A DNA stretch of 64,000 nucleotides from Absidia repens (lineage: Eukaryota > Mucoromycota > Mucoromycetes > Mucorales > Cunninghamellaceae). The DNA is taken from NCBI GenBank assembly GCA_002105175.1, contig MCGE01000030.1, forward strand, positions 248,001 to 312,000, written 5' to 3'. A program made the translations under genes and the position numbers. The number at the start of each line of letters is the position of its first letter. Position 1 is the first letter of the stretch. The notes under the pieces were generated by a model. The model worked only from the letters and a program-made list of their open reading frames with translations. It did no database searches and had not been told where the DNA came from. Positions 63,982 to 64,000 of the stretch are shown piece after piece.

Positions 63982-64000
63982 CTAGAAATAAAAAGAAGAG

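Overview
The window reads as nuclear DNA of a filamentous fungus, most likely an early-diverging mould of the Mucoromycota (Mucorales-like). The evidence: AT-rich sequence, many short introns of about 50-110 bp with GTAAGT/GTATGT donors, a Mnn9/Anp1-type mannosyltransferase, an Erg4-type sterol reductase and a MedA-type developmental regulator (all fungal), together with an L-lactate dehydrogenase, a Zmiz-type SP-RING protein and a stanniocalcin-like secreted protein, which are not typical of yeasts or most ascomycetes. The species is not named from the sequence. Exon models were built by hand from splice sites, reading-frame phase and family conservation. For nearly all multi-exon genes the summed coding length divides by three.

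Layout. 0-9 kb (leftward genes): L-lactate dehydrogenase (cut by the window start), a 10-exon P5-type ATPase, and a three-KH-domain RNA-binding protein. 9.6-17.3 kb (rightward genes): a MedA-like regulator, proteasome subunit alpha-1 (PSMA6/Scl1) and a Zmiz-like SP-RING protein. 19.2-21.7 kb: a 13-exon ALDH3-type aldehyde dehydrogenase (leftward). 24.5-27.2 kb: the complex I 24 kDa subunit (rightward) converging on a GT62 mannosyltransferase (leftward). 27.2-32.8 kb: a gene-poor block made largely of repeats, with a decayed Helitron-type helicase tail and a G-rich island. 32.8-36.7 kb (rightward): a stanniocalcin-like secreted protein, the 60S biogenesis factor Rlp24 and a GPI-anchored wall protein. 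38.6-44.2 kb: NAD kinase (leftward) divergent from a Crz1-like zinc-finger factor (rightward). 45.1-54.6 kb (leftward): a PHD/extended-PHD chromatin protein and a 14-exon Ras guanine nucleotide exchange factor. 57.1-59.0 kb: Erg4-type sterol reductase (leftward). 60.2-61.9 kb: a probably myristoylated EF-hand protein (rightward). 62.6-64.0 kb: an alpha/beta hydrolase (leftward, cut by the window end).

A dispersed repeat family, called R1 here, links the gene-poor stretches. Seven copies in both orientations lie near 18.0, 22.6, 28.3, 30.4, 31.9, 37.2 and 55.6 kb. Each carries repeated submodules with AATAAA-type sequences, and several share a CACGTG-containing edge. I could not assign R1 to a known transposon class, and it is the best candidate here for an undescribed element.

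The genes are mostly independent housekeeping or regulatory units and do not form a metabolic cluster. Calcium and Ras signalling are represented by a Crz1-like factor, an EF-hand protein and a RasGEF. Wall and membrane building is represented by the GT62 enzyme, the GPI protein and Erg4. The proteasome gene has an apparent one-base deletion that needs checking against reads.
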